DNA from: Verrucomicrobium spinosum DSM 4136 = JCM 18804
GTDB taxonomy: Bacteria; Verrucomicrobiota; Verrucomicrobiia; Verrucomicrobiales; Verrucomicrobiaceae
DNA length: 64,000 nucleotides
Reading direction: 5' to 3'
Assembly (NCBI RefSeq): GCF_000172155.1
Contig: NZ_ABIZ01000001.1
Location: 5,489,105-5,553,104, forward strand
Shown piece after piece: positions 41,369 to 51,255 of this stretch. Under the pieces are notes generated by a model that worked only from the letters and a program-made list of their open reading frames with translations, ran no database searches and was not told the origin of the DNA. Position numbers and translations under genes: made by a program. How positions within the stretch are numbered: the stretch's first letter is position 1; each line of letters opens with the position of its first letter.

Positions 41369-41953
41369 TTAGGCAGCCGCCATGTCAGGGGTATCCGCCT
41401 TGTTGCCGCCTTTCGCGCGGAAGGGCATGCCGAGGCAGCGAAGCAGCTCACGGGCATGGTCGTCATTGCTGGCGTCAGTCACAAAGGTGACGTCAAAGCC
41501 CAGGGAGCGCTTGATCTTGTCGAGCTCGATCTCAGGGAAAATGGACTGGTCGGCGATGCCGAGCGTGTAGTTACCCCGACCGTCAAAGGCGCGGCCAGAG
41601 ATCCCACGGAAGTCACGAATGCGCGGAATCGCGGTGCGCACCAGGCGCATCATGAAGTCATACATCTTCACGCCGCGGAGAGTCACTTTAACTCCGATAG
41701 CCTCACCGGCGCGCAGCTTGAAGTTGGCGATTGCCTTCTTGCTGAAGGTCACAATCGGCTTCTGACCGGTGATCAGGACGATTTCCTTCACCGCGTCTTC
41801 GACTGCCTGTTTGCGGTCGGCTTCTTTGCCGACGCAGCAGTTGATGACAATCTTTTCAAGTTTCGGCACCTGATGAATGTTCGTCAGGCCGAGCTCCTTG
41901 TGCAGATGCGCGATGACTTTTTCCTTGTATAGCGTTAACAATTCTGGCTGCAT
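41369..41953 (-). CDS. rplE: 50S ribosomal protein L5
   Basis: The protein has 194 residues from the ATG at 41953 (MQPELLTLYKEKV). KLEKIVINCCVGKE, FSKKAIANFKLRAGEAIGVKVTLRG and the RDFRGISGRAFDGRGNYTLG block match L5. A frame extending to 42022 is rejected because it adds 23 unrelated residues. A short C-terminal tail (GGNKADTPDMAAA) is extra. Confidence 0.98.
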   Translation of the reverse strand: MQPELLTLYKEKVIAHLHKELGLTNIHQVPKLEKIVINCCVGKEADRKQAVEDAVKEIVLITGQKPIVTFSKKAIANFKLRAGEAIGVKVTLRGVKMYDFMMRLVRTAIPRIRDFRGISGRAFDGRGNYTLGIADQSIFPEIELDKIKRSLGFDVTFVTDASNDDHARELLRCLGMPFRAKGGNKADTPDMAAA

Positions 41954-42031
41954 GATAATGACACCCTGGTTGGTTTCACACCCCGCGACCCCACAGTGAG
42001 GCCGCGAATACGGGGCTGGCAAATTGCCTGG

Positions 42032-42274
42032 TTATTTCTTCTTTTCAACAAGTTTCACATTCGAAATGTGAATTGGGCCTTCGCGCTCGATAATGCCGCC
42101 CTGGGGCTTGTCCTGCGAAGGACGGACAGCTTTCTTGATCATGCGCACGCCCTCGACGAGGACCTGATTCTTCTTGGCAACGACCTGAAGAACATTGCCC
42201 TGGGATCCCTTGTGGGCCCCGCTGGTGACCTCCACAAGGTCGCCTTTATTGACGTGTGTTTTGATTCTGCTCAT
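42032..42274 (-). CDS. rplX: 50S ribosomal protein L24
   Basis: The protein has 80 residues with the KOW core [27 protein letters not shown]. Its start overlaps the rplN stop as ATGA (42271-42274), which suggests coupled translation. Confidence 0.97.
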   Translation of the reverse strand: MSRIKTHVNKGDLVEVTSGAHKGSQGNVLQVVAKKNQVLVEGVRMIKKAVRPSQDKPQGGIIEREGPIHISNVKLVEKKK

Positions 42275-42639
42275 AGCACTTCGGGTGCGAGGGAAACGAT
42301 TTTCATGAAGTTGCGGTCGCGCAGTTCACGGGCCACTGGGCCAAAGATGCGGGTGCCGCGGGGGTTGTTGTCCTTGTCAATGATGACGATCGCGTTCTTG
42401 TCGAAGCGCAGGATCGAGCCATCATTGCGGCGGATCGGGGCGGCGGTGCGGACCACAACGGCCCTGACCACTTCACCCTTCTTCACCTGGGCGGTGGGGG
42501 TTGAGACACGGACGTGGGCGGTGATGATGTCCCCCACCCCGGCTGTGCGCTTGTTCTTCTTGCCGATGACGCCAATCATCTCGGCCATACGCGCGCCAGT
42601 ATTGTCGGCGATCGCGATTTCGGATTCCATCTGCAACAT
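42271..42639 (-). CDS. rplN: 50S ribosomal protein L14
   Basis: The protein has 122 residues. [26 protein letters not shown] and [28 protein letters not shown] are diagnostic. It is immediately upstream of rplX. Confidence 0.98.
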   Translation of the reverse strand: MLQMESEIAIADNTGARMAEMIGVIGKKNKRTAGVGDIITAHVRVSTPTAQVKKGEVVRAVVVRTAAPIRRNDGSILRFDKNAIVIIDKDNNPRGTRIFGPVARELRDRNFMKIVSLAPEVL

Positions 42640-42698
42640 AAGCTGATCCTCCTTGGGTTGGTAAAGTTACCTGATTCGACGGGAATGCCCTGCGCCGC

Positions 42699-42980
42699 TT
42701 AGTGGGCCAGAACTTCGACCAGCTTCCAGCGCTTGAGCTTGCTCAGCGGACGGGTCTCCTCGATGCGCACCTTGTCGCCAACCTTGGCCGTGCCTTCCTC
42801 ATCGTGGGCGTAGAACTTGGAGGTCATGCGGACGATCTTCTTGAACTGGGGGTGAGGCACGCGGCGCTCCACCTCCACCACGATCGTCTTGGACATCTTG
42901 TTGGACACAACCTCACCCACGCGGGTCTTGCGGACTGGTGCCTTGGTTGCGGCGGTTTCGTTAGCGGTCACTTCGCTCAT
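42699..42980 (-). CDS. rpsQ: 30S ribosomal protein S17
   Basis: The protein has 93 residues. After a ~17-residue Ala/Thr/Glu-rich leader comes [34 protein letters not shown] and [23 protein letters not shown], the S17 OB-fold. It lies 25 nt after rpmC. Confidence 0.97.
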   Translation of the reverse strand: MSEVTANETAATKAPVRKTRVGEVVSNKMSKTIVVEVERRVPHPQFKKIVRMTSKFYAHDEEGTAKVGDKVRIEETRPLSKLKRWKLVEVLAH

Positions 42981-43005
42981 CTTTCAGGGTCTCCCTTTAA
43001 TTTGG

Positions 43006-43311
43006 TTACTCCGCGGCTTTCTTCGCGGATTTCGTGGCAGGGGCCTTCTTGGCCGCCGCTTTCTTTGCTGCCTTGGGCTTTGCAGCCGGGGCGGCGTCCG
43101 TTGACTTCTTGCCAACGGTCAGGTTCAGACGGCGCTCAGACAGGATGGTCTCCATCCGAGCCACGTCGCGACGTGCCTGCTTGAGACGGGAGGGGTTCTC
43201 CAGTTGGCCGCTGGCCTGCTGGACACGCATGTTGAGCGCGTCCTGCTTGAGTTCGCGGCGCTTTCCGCCGACTTCCTCGTTGGTCAATTCGCGAAGTTCT
43301 TTGATCTTCAT
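43006..43311 (-). CDS. rpmC: 50S ribosomal protein L29 with Ala/Lys-rich tail
   Basis: The protein has 101 residues from the ATG at 43311 (MKIKELRELTNEEVGGKRRELKQ). Residues 1-65 are L29, including NPSRLKQARRDVARMETILSER. The last ~35 residues are an Ala/Lys-rich extension with repeated AAKK, longer than usual L29 (~65 residues). L29 lies near the peptide exit tunnel. The upstream in-frame start at 43344 is unlikely because it overlaps the end of rplP-side sequence. Confidence 0.93.
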   Translation of the reverse strand: MKIKELRELTNEEVGGKRRELKQDALNMRVQQASGQLENPSRLKQARRDVARMETILSERRLNLTVGKKSTDAAPAAKPKAAKKAAAKKAPATKSAKKAAE

Positions 43312-43347
43312 ATCGTCGCTTCCTGCGCTATCTCTAATGGTCAACGG

Positions 43348-43767
43348 TTAGTGCATCGCCTGACGCGTTACGAAGCGCGTGCGAACCCCAAGTTTGTTTG
43401 CTGCCAGGCGGCAGGCGTCACGGGCAAGAGCCTCGCTCACACCAGCCACTTCGAAGAGCATCGTGCCGGGGTAAACCACTGCCACCCAGAACTCCGGTGC
43501 CCCCTTACCTTTACCCATTCGGGTTTCCGGCGGACGAGCGGTCACGGGCTTGTGCGGGAAAATACGGATGTACACGGAGCCTTTGCGCTTGAGATGGCGG
43601 GTGATCGCCACACGGCAGGCTTCGATTTGCGTGTTCTTGATCCAGGCGCGCTCAAGGGTCTGAAGACCGAACTCGCCGTAGCTGACCTTGTTTCCTACGG
43701 TCGCATTCCCGGCGCGGCTTCCGCGGTGGGTCTTGCGATGCTTAACTCTGCTGGGCAACATTGCCAT
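43348..43767 (-). CDS. rplP: 50S ribosomal protein L16
   Basis: The protein has 139 residues. [18 protein letters not shown] near the start, [38 protein letters not shown] and the [19 protein letters not shown] block match L16. The first residues are MAMLPSRV, so the second Met (43761) is an equal start choice. Confidence 0.97.
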   Translation of the reverse strand: MAMLPSRVKHRKTHRGSRAGNATVGNKVSYGEFGLQTLERAWIKNTQIEACRVAITRHLKRKGSVYIRIFPHKPVTARPPETRMGKGKGAPEFWVAVVYPGTMLFEVAGVSEALARDACRLAANKLGVRTRFVTRQAMH

Positions 43768-43825
43768 AACTAAATTCCTCCAAAGGGTTGCTGATCGTTA
43801 GTCTTGTAAACTCGGTCCTGCCGGA

Positions 43826-44644
43826 TTAGGCCTGCTCAGGAGCCGGTGCTGGCGCAGGTGCAGGTGCGGACTGGCGCTCACCGCCACGGTCACCGCCACC
43901 ACCACCACGACGGTCTCCACCGCCACCGCCACCACGGCGGTCCCCGCCACGGTCACCGCGATCACCACGCGGGCGGCGCTCACGGTCGTTGCGACGCTCG
44001 GCCTGGGGAGCGCCTTCCACTTCTGGCTTGCGGTTCAACCAGCACTTCACGCCGATGATTCCGTAAACGGTACGAGCTTCGGTGAAGCCGTAGTCGATCG
44101 GGATACGAAGGCTCTGAAGAGGCACCTTGCCCTGACGGTATTGCTCAGCACGGGCGATGTCAGCACCACCGAGACGACCGGCGCAACGGATACGAATGCC
44201 GTCGGCACCCATGTCCATGGCGGTCTGCACAGCACGCTTCATGGCACGACGGAAGGAAATACGACGCTCAAGTTGAGTCGCCACAGTCTCCGCTACCAGC
44301 TGGGCATCCAGCTCAGGCTGCTTGATCTCGATGATGTCGATCTTGACCTGCTTGCCGCCGCACATCTTGGAAATCTCGACGCTCATCACTTCGATTTCCT
44401 GGCCTTTGCGACCAATCACCAGACCCGGACGGGCGGTGTGAAGCGTCACACGGACGAGGTTCCACGCACGCTCAATCACAATCTTGGCGAGAGCGGCGGA
44501 GGACAGCTTGCCCTTGAGGTAGCTGCGAATTGCCAGGTCGGCGTGAAGGAAGTCGGCAAACTCTTTTTCCGGAGCGTACCACTTGGAGCGCCAGTCTTTG
44601 GTGACGGCGAGGCGGAAACCGATTGGATGAACTTTCTGACCCAT
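43826..44644 (-). CDS. rpsC: 30S ribosomal protein S3 with Arg/Gly-rich tail
   Basis: The protein has 272 residues. The core is normal: GQKVHPIGFRLAVTKDW, RTARPGLVIGRKGQEIE (KH domain) and DIIEIKQPELDAQLVAETVATQLERR. After about residue 217 the tail is an Arg/Gly/Asp-rich region with many RGG/DRGG repeats, ending in an Ala-Pro repeat (APAPAPAPAPEQA). Usual S3 is ~210-240 residues. The tail is likely disordered and RNA-binding. Confidence 0.97.
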   Translation of the reverse strand: MGQKVHPIGFRLAVTKDWRSKWYAPEKEFADFLHADLAIRSYLKGKLSSAALAKIVIERAWNLVRVTLHTARPGLVIGRKGQEIEVMSVEISKMCGGKQVKIDIIEIKQPELDAQLVAETVATQLERRISFRRAMKRAVQTAMDMGADGIRIRCAGRLGGADIARAEQYRQGKVPLQSLRIPIDYGFTEARTVYGIIGVKCWLNRKPEVEGAPQAERRNDRERRPRGDRGDRGGDRRGGGGGGDRRGGGGGDRGGERQSAPAPAPAPAPEQA

Positions 44645-44678
44645 AGCTTTGTGATTCGTTGGTGGTTCGGACGGGCGG

Positions 44679-45068
44679 TTACTTGGCCTCGGCCTTGGCG
44701 GCTTTCGCTGCCTTCGGCTTCTTCTCCGCCTCCGCTTCTTTGGCGGCGAGGATGAGAGTGATGTGGCTCATGCGCTTTTTGATGCCGCCGGCGGAACCGC
44801 GGGCGCGGGGCATGATTCGCTTCAGCACCGGACCCTTGGTGGCCGTGGCGCTTTTGACGAAAAGTTCGTCCGCATCCATCTCGTGGTTGTTTTCAGCATT
44901 GGCCACTGCGGAACGCAGGGCTTTGCCAATGAGGAGAGCGGCTTTCTTCGGGGTGAAGTTCAACACGCTGAGTGCCTGAGAAACCGGCATCCCCTGAATG
45001 GCACGGGCCACTTCCCGGGCTTTCTGGTCGGAGATTCTCGCGTATTTGAGGACGGATTTTACTTCCAT
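44679..45068 (-). CDS. rplV: 50S ribosomal protein L22 with Ala/Lys-rich tail
   Basis: The protein has 129 residues. MEVKSVLKYARISDQKAREVARAIQGMPVSQALSVLNFTPKKAALLIGKAL and the C-terminal RIMPRARGSAGGIKKRMSHITLIL match L22. The final ~18 residues (EAEKKPKAAKAAKAEAK) are an Ala/Lys-rich extension. It begins 14 nt after the coiled-coil gene. Confidence 0.97.
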   Translation of the reverse strand: MEVKSVLKYARISDQKAREVARAIQGMPVSQALSVLNFTPKKAALLIGKALRSAVANAENNHEMDADELFVKSATATKGPVLKRIMPRARGSAGGIKKRMSHITLILAAKEAEAEKKPKAAKAAKAEAK

Positions 45069-45082
45069 GACGTTGCTTCGTG

Positions 45083-45868
45083 TTAACCTTTCATTGCTTC
45101 CACCTTACCGGTGTCGCCGACTTTCACAGGTTCTGCCTTGTTGATCAGCTCTTGAACAACTGCGCCGCAGATGCCGCTGCGGACATCCACCACCACGGCG
45201 CGGGCGATGGGTTTGTCCTGACGATAAAGAGAGAAGGGCATCCCAGGATGCACGCCGTGCCTGGAGCCCACGTTGAGAATGGCGATGCCCAAATCATCCT
45301 TCAAGCTCACCACTCGGGCGTTCTGAAGGTCGGCTACCGCTGTTTCGCCTTGATCCTTGAGAGAAGCCAGCGCACGATCTGCCGCGGCCAGTTTCTCTGT
45401 CAGGTTTATCTTGGCTTCCGGTGCCAGATTCACATTCGAGCTGACAACGCCCGATGCAGCCTCTGATAGACCGGTGAGGGCGCCCTGAAGCGCCCGTTTT
45501 TGGGTTTCGAGAAGTCGCAGATCACTCAGGGCGGTCAGCATCCGCTCACGAAGCACGGCATCCGTGGCGTCGAGTGCGGCAATACCGAGGCCCTCCATCT
45601 GCACGCGCAGCTTTTCATAAGCTTCGCGCACCTGCTGGCTTTCCCCGTTTGCAGCCGCAAGGCTCTCAGACAAGGAGTTGATCTGATCTTTCGCTTTCGT
45701 CAGGCGCGCCTCCAGATCGGCGATCTGGGTGGCGGAGACCTGAAGGGTGGCACGGGCCTCCCGGATCTCCAGAGCCTCTCTCGACTGCCCCGGAGCCTGG
45801 CCAGCGCCCGCCAACACCACCAGAAGTGGTGCGGCAGCGAGGTTCAGTATGGGGGCTCGAAACTGCAT
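45083..45868 (-). CDS. exported coiled-coil protein of unknown function inside the S10 operon
   Basis: The protein has 261 residues. It starts with a probable signal peptide or anchor (MQFRAPILNLAAAPLLVVLAGAG, cleavage near GQS). Residues ~30-190 are strongly helical with heptad-like spacing (ATQIADLEARLTKAKDQINSLSESLAAA). The C-terminal ~70 residues form a beta-rich domain (LGIAILNVGSRHGVHPGMPFSLYRQDKPIARAVVVDV) like the small barrel found in FlgT-type and other coiled-coil envelope proteins. It sits between rpsS (50 nt upstream) and rplV (14 nt downstream) in the same direction, so it must be cotranscribed with ribosomal genes. I do not recognise a named family; an envelope function is inferred. 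Confidence 0.75.
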   Translation of the reverse strand: MQFRAPILNLAAAPLLVVLAGAGQAPGQSREALEIREARATLQVSATQIADLEARLTKAKDQINSLSESLAAANGESQQVREAYEKLRVQMEGLGIAALDATDAVLRERMLTALSDLRLLETQKRALQGALTGLSEAASGVVSSNVNLAPEAKINLTEKLAAADRALASLKDQGETAVADLQNARVVSLKDDLGIAILNVGSRHGVHPGMPFSLYRQDKPIARAVVVDVRSGICGAVVQELINKAEPVKVGDTGKVEAMKG

Positions 45869-45918
45869 GAGGCGTCTGAAAGTCGGGATCGGAGAGGACC
45901 AGGAGTCGGACTGACCGG

Positions 45919-46197
45919 TTACTTGGAAACCTTGGCGGTGTGCGCACCGTGACCTTTGAAGGTACGGGTGGGTGAGAATTCACCCAGGCGGTGACCAACC
46001 ATGTTTTCCGAAACATACACGCTCACGAAGTCCTTGCCGTTGTGCACCAGAAAGGTGTGACCAACAAAGTCAGGCGTGATCATGGAGCTGCGGGCCCAGG
46101 TCTTGATAGGGCGCTTCGCGCCGGTCTCATTGAGCTGGTCAATCTTCCAGAGGAGTTTCTGGTTGACGAAAGGTCCTTTTTTAAGTGAGCGTCCCAT
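45919..46197 (-). CDS. rpsS: 30S ribosomal protein S19
   Basis: The protein has 92 residues. [68 protein letters not shown] are diagnostic. rplV, which usually follows it, is displaced by the coiled-coil gene. Confidence 0.98.
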   Translation of the reverse strand: MGRSLKKGPFVNQKLLWKIDQLNETGAKRPIKTWARSSMITPDFVGHTFLVHNGKDFVSVYVSENMVGHRLGEFSPTRTFKGHGAHTAKVSK

Positions 46198-46237
46198 GGT
46201 AAGAGGAGGGCTGAATCAGTAAGTTTCTAAGTTGCAG

Positions 46238-47074
46238 TTACTTGCCTTTGCGGCCCTGCACGATGAGACGGTTGGAGTACTTGCGCTTTTTGCGGGTCTT
46301 CTGACCCTTCGCATGACCCCAGGGGCTGAGCAGGTGCTGGCGACCACCACCGGACTTGGAGCGACCTTCACCACCACCGTTCGGGTGGTCGATGGGGTTC
46401 ATGCACATACCGCGAACGGTCGGGCGAACACCCTGCCAGCGAGTACGGCCGGCTTTGCCGCTGACCACGTTCATGTGTTCCACGTTGCCCACCTGACCGA
46501 TGGTTGCAAAACACACCGCAAGGATCTTGCGAATCTCACCGGAGGGAAGACGCACGAGGGCGAAGTCACCTTCACGGTTGGAAAGGATGGCTGCCTGGCC
46601 AGCGGAGCGGGCAATCTGGCCACCTTTGTTCGGCGTGATCTCGATGTTGTGAATCTGCGTACCAAGAGGAATTTTGCTCAGAGGAAGAGCATTGCCCACT
46701 TCCGGAGCCGCTTTTTCACCGGCGACAACCTTGGCACCCACTTCGAGTTTGGCAGGAGCAAGGATATAGCTCTTCTGGCCGTCGGCGAATTGGATGAGGG
46801 CGATGCGGGCGGAGCGGTTCGGATCGTATTCGATGCCAACCACGGTGGCGACGTCGTCACGACGGGAGCGCTTGAAATCAATGAGCCGGTACCGACGCTT
46901 GTGACCACCACCAATGTGGCGGCACGTGATGCGTCCGGTGTTGTTGCGACCACCGCTCTTGCGGAGGGCCACCGTGAGATTCGGCTCCGGGGTGCTCTTG
47001 GTGATTTCCTCAAAACCAGGCCACTGCTTGTAGCGGTTCGAGGGCGTGTTGGGCTTGTAAGTAGTAAGAGCCAT
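46238..47074 (-). CDS. rplB: 50S ribosomal protein L2
   Basis: The protein has 278 residues. [23 protein letters not shown] near the start and the peptidyl-transferase-centre segment [21 protein letters not shown], with its conserved His, are diagnostic. It lies 40 nt upstream of rpsS. Confidence 0.98.
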   Translation of the reverse strand: MALTTYKPNTPSNRYKQWPGFEEITKSTPEPNLTVALRKSGGRNNTGRITCRHIGGGHKRRYRLIDFKRSRRDDVATVVGIEYDPNRSARIALIQFADGQKSYILAPAKLEVGAKVVAGEKAAPEVGNALPLSKIPLGTQIHNIEITPNKGGQIARSAGQAAILSNREGDFALVRLPSGEIRKILAVCFATIGQVGNVEHMNVVSGKAGRTRWQGVRPTVRGMCMNPIDHPNGGGEGRSKSGGGRQHLLSPWGHAKGQKTRKKRKYSNRLIVQGRKGK

Positions 47075-47118
47075 AACGCTGGGTTTAAAAATAGGTTGGC
47101 GGTTGCTCGGGCCGTCGG

Positions 47119-47403
47119 CTAGGCGAGTTCAATCTTCTCGCCGTCTTTGAGCCGGACGACGGCTTTCTTCCAGTGATTGGTGCGGCCAAAGTCGGCGCGA
47201 CGTTCGCGCTTCTTCTTGCCGGCGTAGTTCATCGTGCGGACGCCGACGACCGTTTTGCCAAAGATCTTCTCAACAGCCTGCTTGATCTCAAGCTTGTTGG
47301 CGCGGGGATCCACGTTGAAGACGTACTCATTGAGAGTTTCGCCAAGAACGGTGGCCTTTTCGCTCAACCGGATGGTCTTGATAACTTGATAAAGGTCTTT
47401 CAT
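47119..47403 (-). CDS. rplW: 50S ribosomal protein L23
   Basis: The protein has 94 residues from the ATG at 47403 ([20 protein letters not shown]). [36 protein letters not shown] is the L23 core that contacts SRP and trigger factor at the exit tunnel. The longer frame to 47484 overlaps rplD and is rejected. Confidence 0.97.
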   Translation of the reverse strand: MKDLYQVIKTIRLSEKATVLGETLNEYVFNVDPRANKLEIKQAVEKIFGKTVVGVRTMNYAGKKKRERRADFGRTNHWKKAVVRLKDGEKIELA

Positions 47404-47404
47404 G

Positions 47405-48013
47405 TTAGGCAGTCCTCCGGGCGATGGTTTCAAGGGCAGCGCCCGAGATGATGATCTTGTCGTAAGCGAGCAGGTGCTCGGCATTCACGTCGGTGGCGGC
47501 CATAAGCTGCACGTTCTGGACGTTGCGACCGCTGCGGAATGTCAGTTCGTCAAAGCTGTCAGCGAGCACCAACACCTTGCGGGCGTCGGTCAGGCCAGCG
47601 ATGGCGGCGACAAAGCTCTTGGTCTTGCCATCGGAAACCTGGAAGTCAGCCGTGACCAGCACATCTCCGTCGTTGATCCGGGAAGTGAGCGCCGTGCGGA
47701 AAGCAAGCGTCTTCACCTGACGGGGAATCTTCTTGGAGTAGTCGCGGGGCTTGGGACCCCAGACCACGCCACCACCACTCCAGATCGGGGAGCGGGCGCT
47801 GCCCATACGAGCGCGGCCTGTTCCCTTCTGCTTCCAGAGCTTTTTGCCACTGCCGGCAACTTCATTGCGCGACTTCGTGGAGGCGTTACCCTGGCGGCGG
47901 TTGGCGCGGTAGGCGATGATGGTGTCATGCAATGCGTGGGCACCCTTGCGGCCCTCCACCACTTGCACGTTGGCCTGCTTGGCCGCGTCGATCGTTAATA
48001 CATTCGATGCCAT
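47405..48013 (-). CDS. rplD: 50S ribosomal protein L4
   Basis: The protein has 202 residues. The RQGNASTKSRNEVAGSGKKLWKQKGTGRARMGSARSPIWSGGGVVWGPKPRDYSKKIP segment is the tunnel loop of L4. In many bacteria L4 also represses the S10 operon. It stops 1 nt before rplW. Confidence 0.98.
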   Translation of the reverse strand: MASNVLTIDAAKQANVQVVEGRKGAHALHDTIIAYRANRRQGNASTKSRNEVAGSGKKLWKQKGTGRARMGSARSPIWSGGGVVWGPKPRDYSKKIPRQVKTLAFRTALTSRINDGDVLVTADFQVSDGKTKSFVAAIAGLTDARKVLVLADSFDELTFRSGRNVQNVQLMAATDVNAEHLLAYDKIIISGAALETIARRTA

Positions 48014-48034
48014 GATGACTGCACTCCTTTCAAA

Positions 48035-48673
48035 TTACTTCTTGGTCTGCTTCTTGATAGCAGGACGGACGATGACATAGCTGCCATTCGGTCCGGGAAC
48101 GGCGCCCGCGATCAGGAGCACGCCGTCTTCGGCACGGCTCTGGACCACTTTGAGATTTTGCGTCGTGCGACGGTCGAAACCATGACGCCCGGGCATCTTC
48201 TGGTTCTTCCAAACACGCCCTGGGGTCAGACGGCAACCGATGGAACCAGTCCGGCGGTGCATCATGGAACCGTGCGATGCGGGCTGGCCCTTGAAGTTGT
48301 AACGCTTCACAACGCCGGAGAAACCCTTGCCCTTGGTGGTGCCGATCACATCGACATACTCACCGTCAGCAAATTTGTCTGCACCGAGGGTGGAACCGGC
48401 TTCTGGTGCCTCCCCTTCCGTGCGAAACTCGCGAACCACATACTTGGCCGTGGCGTTGTGCTTCTTGAAGTGCTCGAGCTCCGGTTTGGAGCAGCGATTT
48501 TCCTTCTTTTCGCTATAGCCAACTTGCACGGCGGTATAGCCGTCCTTGTCTGCGTTCTTGACCTGGACAACCTGGTTGCCGGCCACGTCAATCACCGTCA
48601 CAGCGACGGCGCTGCCGTCCTTGAGGTAAACCTGGGTCATCCCCACTTTTTTGCCAATCAATCCGATGCTCAT
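48035..48673 (-). CDS. rplC: 50S ribosomal protein L3
   Basis: The protein has 212 residues. It opens IGLIGKKVGMTQVYLKDG, and the FSGVVKRYNFKGQPASHGSMMHRRTGSIG and GRVWKNQKMPGRHG loop reaches the ribosome core. The methylated Gln of L3 lies in the GQPASHG block. Confidence 0.98.
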   Translation of the reverse strand: MSIGLIGKKVGMTQVYLKDGSAVAVTVIDVAGNQVVQVKNADKDGYTAVQVGYSEKKENRCSKPELEHFKKHNATAKYVVREFRTEGEAPEAGSTLGADKFADGEYVDVIGTTKGKGFSGVVKRYNFKGQPASHGSMMHRRTGSIGCRLTPGRVWKNQKMPGRHGFDRRTTQNLKVVQSRAEDGVLLIAGAVPGPNGSYVIVRPAIKKQTKK

Positions 48674-48696
48674 GGATGGTAATCCTCAGGTGTGAC

Positions 48697-49005
48697 TTAG
48701 ATGCGAATGGTGATGTCCACGCCGGACGGGAGGTTGAGCTTCTTGAGCTCGTCCACGGTGCGGGCGGTCGGGTCAACGATGTCCAGCAAGCGCTTGTGCG
48801 TGCGGATTTCGAAATGTTCGGACGACTTCTTGTCCACGTGCGGTGAGCGGTTCACGTTGAACTTCTCAATGCGCGTCGGAAGAGGGATAGGTCCCGCGAC
48901 TTTGGCGCCGGTGCGCTTGGCGGTCTCGACGATCTCGGCCGTGGACTTGTCCAGGACGCGATAGTCATAGGCGCGCAGGCGGATTCTGATGCGTTGGCTT
49001 TGCAT
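48697..49005 (-). CDS. rpsJ: 30S ribosomal protein S10
   Basis: The protein has 102 residues. [29 protein letters not shown] and [36 protein letters not shown] are diagnostic. It follows fusA after 37 nt; tuf, often between these, is not here. S10 is also NusE. Confidence 0.98.
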   Translation of the reverse strand: MQSQRIRIRLRAYDYRVLDKSTAEIVETAKRTGAKVAGPIPLPTRIEKFNVNRSPHVDKKSSEHFEIRTHKRLLDIVDPTARTVDELKKLNLPSGVDITIRI

Positions 49006-49042
49006 GATGGGTACTCCCGCTGGTTGAAATATTGGTTGTTAA

Positions 49043-51199
49043 TTAGGCCTTCTTGCCACCGCGCTGCTCAACGATCTGGTCCACGATCTGTTGCGGCACC
49101 TGGTCGAAATGGGACGGCTGCATCGAGTAGGATGCGCGACCGCTGGAGAGCGTGCGAATCGTCGTGCTGTAGCCGAACATTTCAGCCAGCGGCACTTCGG
49201 CCTTCACGATGCTCATATTGTTGCGGCTGTCGATCGCGGTGATACGACCGCGTCGGCGGTTGATGTCACCCATGATGTCACCCTGATACTCCTCAGGAGT
49301 GGTAGCCTCGACTGCCATGATGGGCTCCATCATGATACACTTGGCCTTCTTCAGAGCGTCTTTGACGGCGAAGATGGCCGCCATTTTGAAGGCGTTTTCG
49401 TTGGAGTCCACTTCGTGGCTGGATCCGTCCAGAATGTCCACGTGAATGTCCACCACTTCGTAGCCAGCAATGATGCCATTGTGCATGGCTTCATTCACGC
49501 CAGATTTACAGGCGTTGATGTATTCCTTTGGAATCGTGCCGCCGACCACCTTGTTTTCCACCGTGATGCCCTTGCCGCGCTCGGAAGGGAACACCTTGAG
49601 GATCACGTGGCCATATTGACCACGACCACCGGACTGCTTGACGAGTTTGCCTTCGCCGTCGGCTTCCTTGGTGAGGGTTTCACGGTAAGCGATTTGGGGA
49701 GCGCCGGCGTTGGTGTCCACCTTGAACTCACGCAGCATACGATCGCGCAGAATTTCGAGGTGAAGCTCACCCATGCCAGCGATGATCGTCTGACCGGTCT
49801 CTTCGTCCGTACGGACCACGAAAGTCGGGTCCTCGTCGGAAAGGCGCTGGAGGGCCATGGCCATTTTCTCCTGGTCGCCTTTGGCCTTGGGTTCCACGGC
49901 CATGGAGATGACCGGCTCTGGGAACGACGGGGGCTCAAGCAGAATGTCGTAATCATCTTCGGCGAGAGTGTCGCCCGTCGTAACATTCTTGATGCCGACC
50001 ATGGCAGCGATGTCACCGGAATAACAGCAGTCGATGTCCTTGTGCTGGTTGGCTTGAATCTGAATCAAGCGGCCCACGCGCTCGGTTTTGCGGGTGCGGG
50101 GGTTGTAAACAACGTCGCCTTTTTTAACGCAGCCGGAGTAAACTCGGAAGAACACCAGTTTGCCGACGAACTTGTCGCTCCAGAGTTTGAAAGCGAGGGA
50201 GACGAATTTTTCGCCATCGTCCGGGCGGGCTTCAATTTTGACCGCATCTTCGTCGGCGCTCTGCCCCTGGGCAGCCGGGATGTCGAGCGGGCCGGGAAGA
50301 TAATCAACCACGGCGTCCACAAGGTACTGAACACCTTTGTTCTTGAAGGCGGAGCCACCAGCCATCGGGATGATCTTGAGTCCGATGACGGCGCGGCGGA
50401 GAGCCTGCTTCACATCCGTGACGCTGATCGGCTTCTCTTCGAGGAACATCGTGCCGATTTCATCGTCCACGTTGCAAAGCTCTTCGACCAGTTCGTCGTA
50501 AGCCTGGTTGGCAAGGTCAACCTGGTCACCTTCAAGTTCACGAACCTCATAGGTGGAGCCGAACTTGTCATCGTCAGAGAAAATGACGGCCTTCTTGTTT
50601 ACCACGTCGATTTGGCCGCGGAGATTGTCCTCAGCACCAATCGGGATCAGGATCGGCCAGGCGTTGGCACCCAGCTTGGTACGCACATCTTCCACCACGC
50701 GCTGGAAGTTGGCACCGGTACGGTCCATCTTGTTTACGAAGGCGATGCGAGGCACACCATACTTCTCAGCCTGACGGTAAACCGTCTCGGACTGGGGCTG
50801 CACACCGGCCACGCCGCAGAGCACGAAGATGGCTCCGTCAAGAACACGCAGGGAACGCTCCACCTCGGCCGTGAAGTCCACGTGGCCGGGGGTGTCGATG
50901 ATGTTGATGCGGATGTCCTGATTTTCGAACAGTTTGACCGTGTCCTTACCGGGGAGCTGCTTCCACTTGGTGGTCACAGCGGCGGAGGTGATCGTGATGC
51001 CGCGCTCTTTTTCCTGCTCCATCCAGTCCGTGGTGGCTGCACCGTCGTGCACCTCACCGATCTTGTGGATCATCCCGGTGTAGAACAAGATACGCTCAGT
51101 CAGCGTAGTCTTGCCGGCATCAATATGGGCGCAGATGCCGATGTTGCGGGTCCGCTCAAGCGGGTACTCGCGGTTGGGGGAATTCGGATTGGCGGACAT
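49043..51199 (-). CDS. fusA: elongation factor G
   Basis: The protein has 718 residues. The GTPase motifs are AHIDAGKTT near residue 24, DTPGHVD and NKMDRTGAN, with the EF-G signature region and domain IV ([19 protein letters not shown]). It ends in the normal domain V ([22 protein letters not shown]). EF-G drives translocation and ribosome recycling. It follows rpsG after 56 nt. Confidence 0.98.
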   Translation of the reverse strand: MSANPNSPNREYPLERTRNIGICAHIDAGKTTLTERILFYTGMIHKIGEVHDGAATTDWMEQEKERGITITSAAVTTKWKQLPGKDTVKLFENQDIRINIIDTPGHVDFTAEVERSLRVLDGAIFVLCGVAGVQPQSETVYRQAEKYGVPRIAFVNKMDRTGANFQRVVEDVRTKLGANAWPILIPIGAEDNLRGQIDVVNKKAVIFSDDDKFGSTYEVRELEGDQVDLANQAYDELVEELCNVDDEIGTMFLEEKPISVTDVKQALRRAVIGLKIIPMAGGSAFKNKGVQYLVDAVVDYLPGPLDIPAAQGQSADEDAVKIEARPDDGEKFVSLAFKLWSDKFVGKLVFFRVYSGCVKKGDVVYNPRTRKTERVGRLIQIQANQHKDIDCCYSGDIAAMVGIKNVTTGDTLAEDDYDILLEPPSFPEPVISMAVEPKAKGDQEKMAMALQRLSDEDPTFVVRTDEETGQTIIAGMGELHLEILRDRMLREFKVDTNAGAPQIAYRETLTKEADGEGKLVKQSGGRGQYGHVILKVFPSERGKGITVENKVVGGTIPKEYINACKSGVNEAMHNGIIAGYEVVDIHVDILDGSSHEVDSNENAFKMAAIFAVKDALKKAKCIMMEPIMAVEATTPEEYQGDIMGDINRRRGRITAIDSRNNMSIVKAEVPLAEMFGYSTTIRTLSSGRASYSMQPSHFDQVPQQIVDQIVEQRGGKKA

Positions 51200-51255
51200 G
51201 AGTCAAAGATCAGGTGAAGAGGACGAACGGCGTACTGAGGAAACAACAGGACCGA

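Noticed and set aside
49091-51217. A 708-residue plus-strand open frame opposite fusA
   Set aside because: It lies entirely within the fusA region and is a codon-usage shadow; EF-G is unambiguous.
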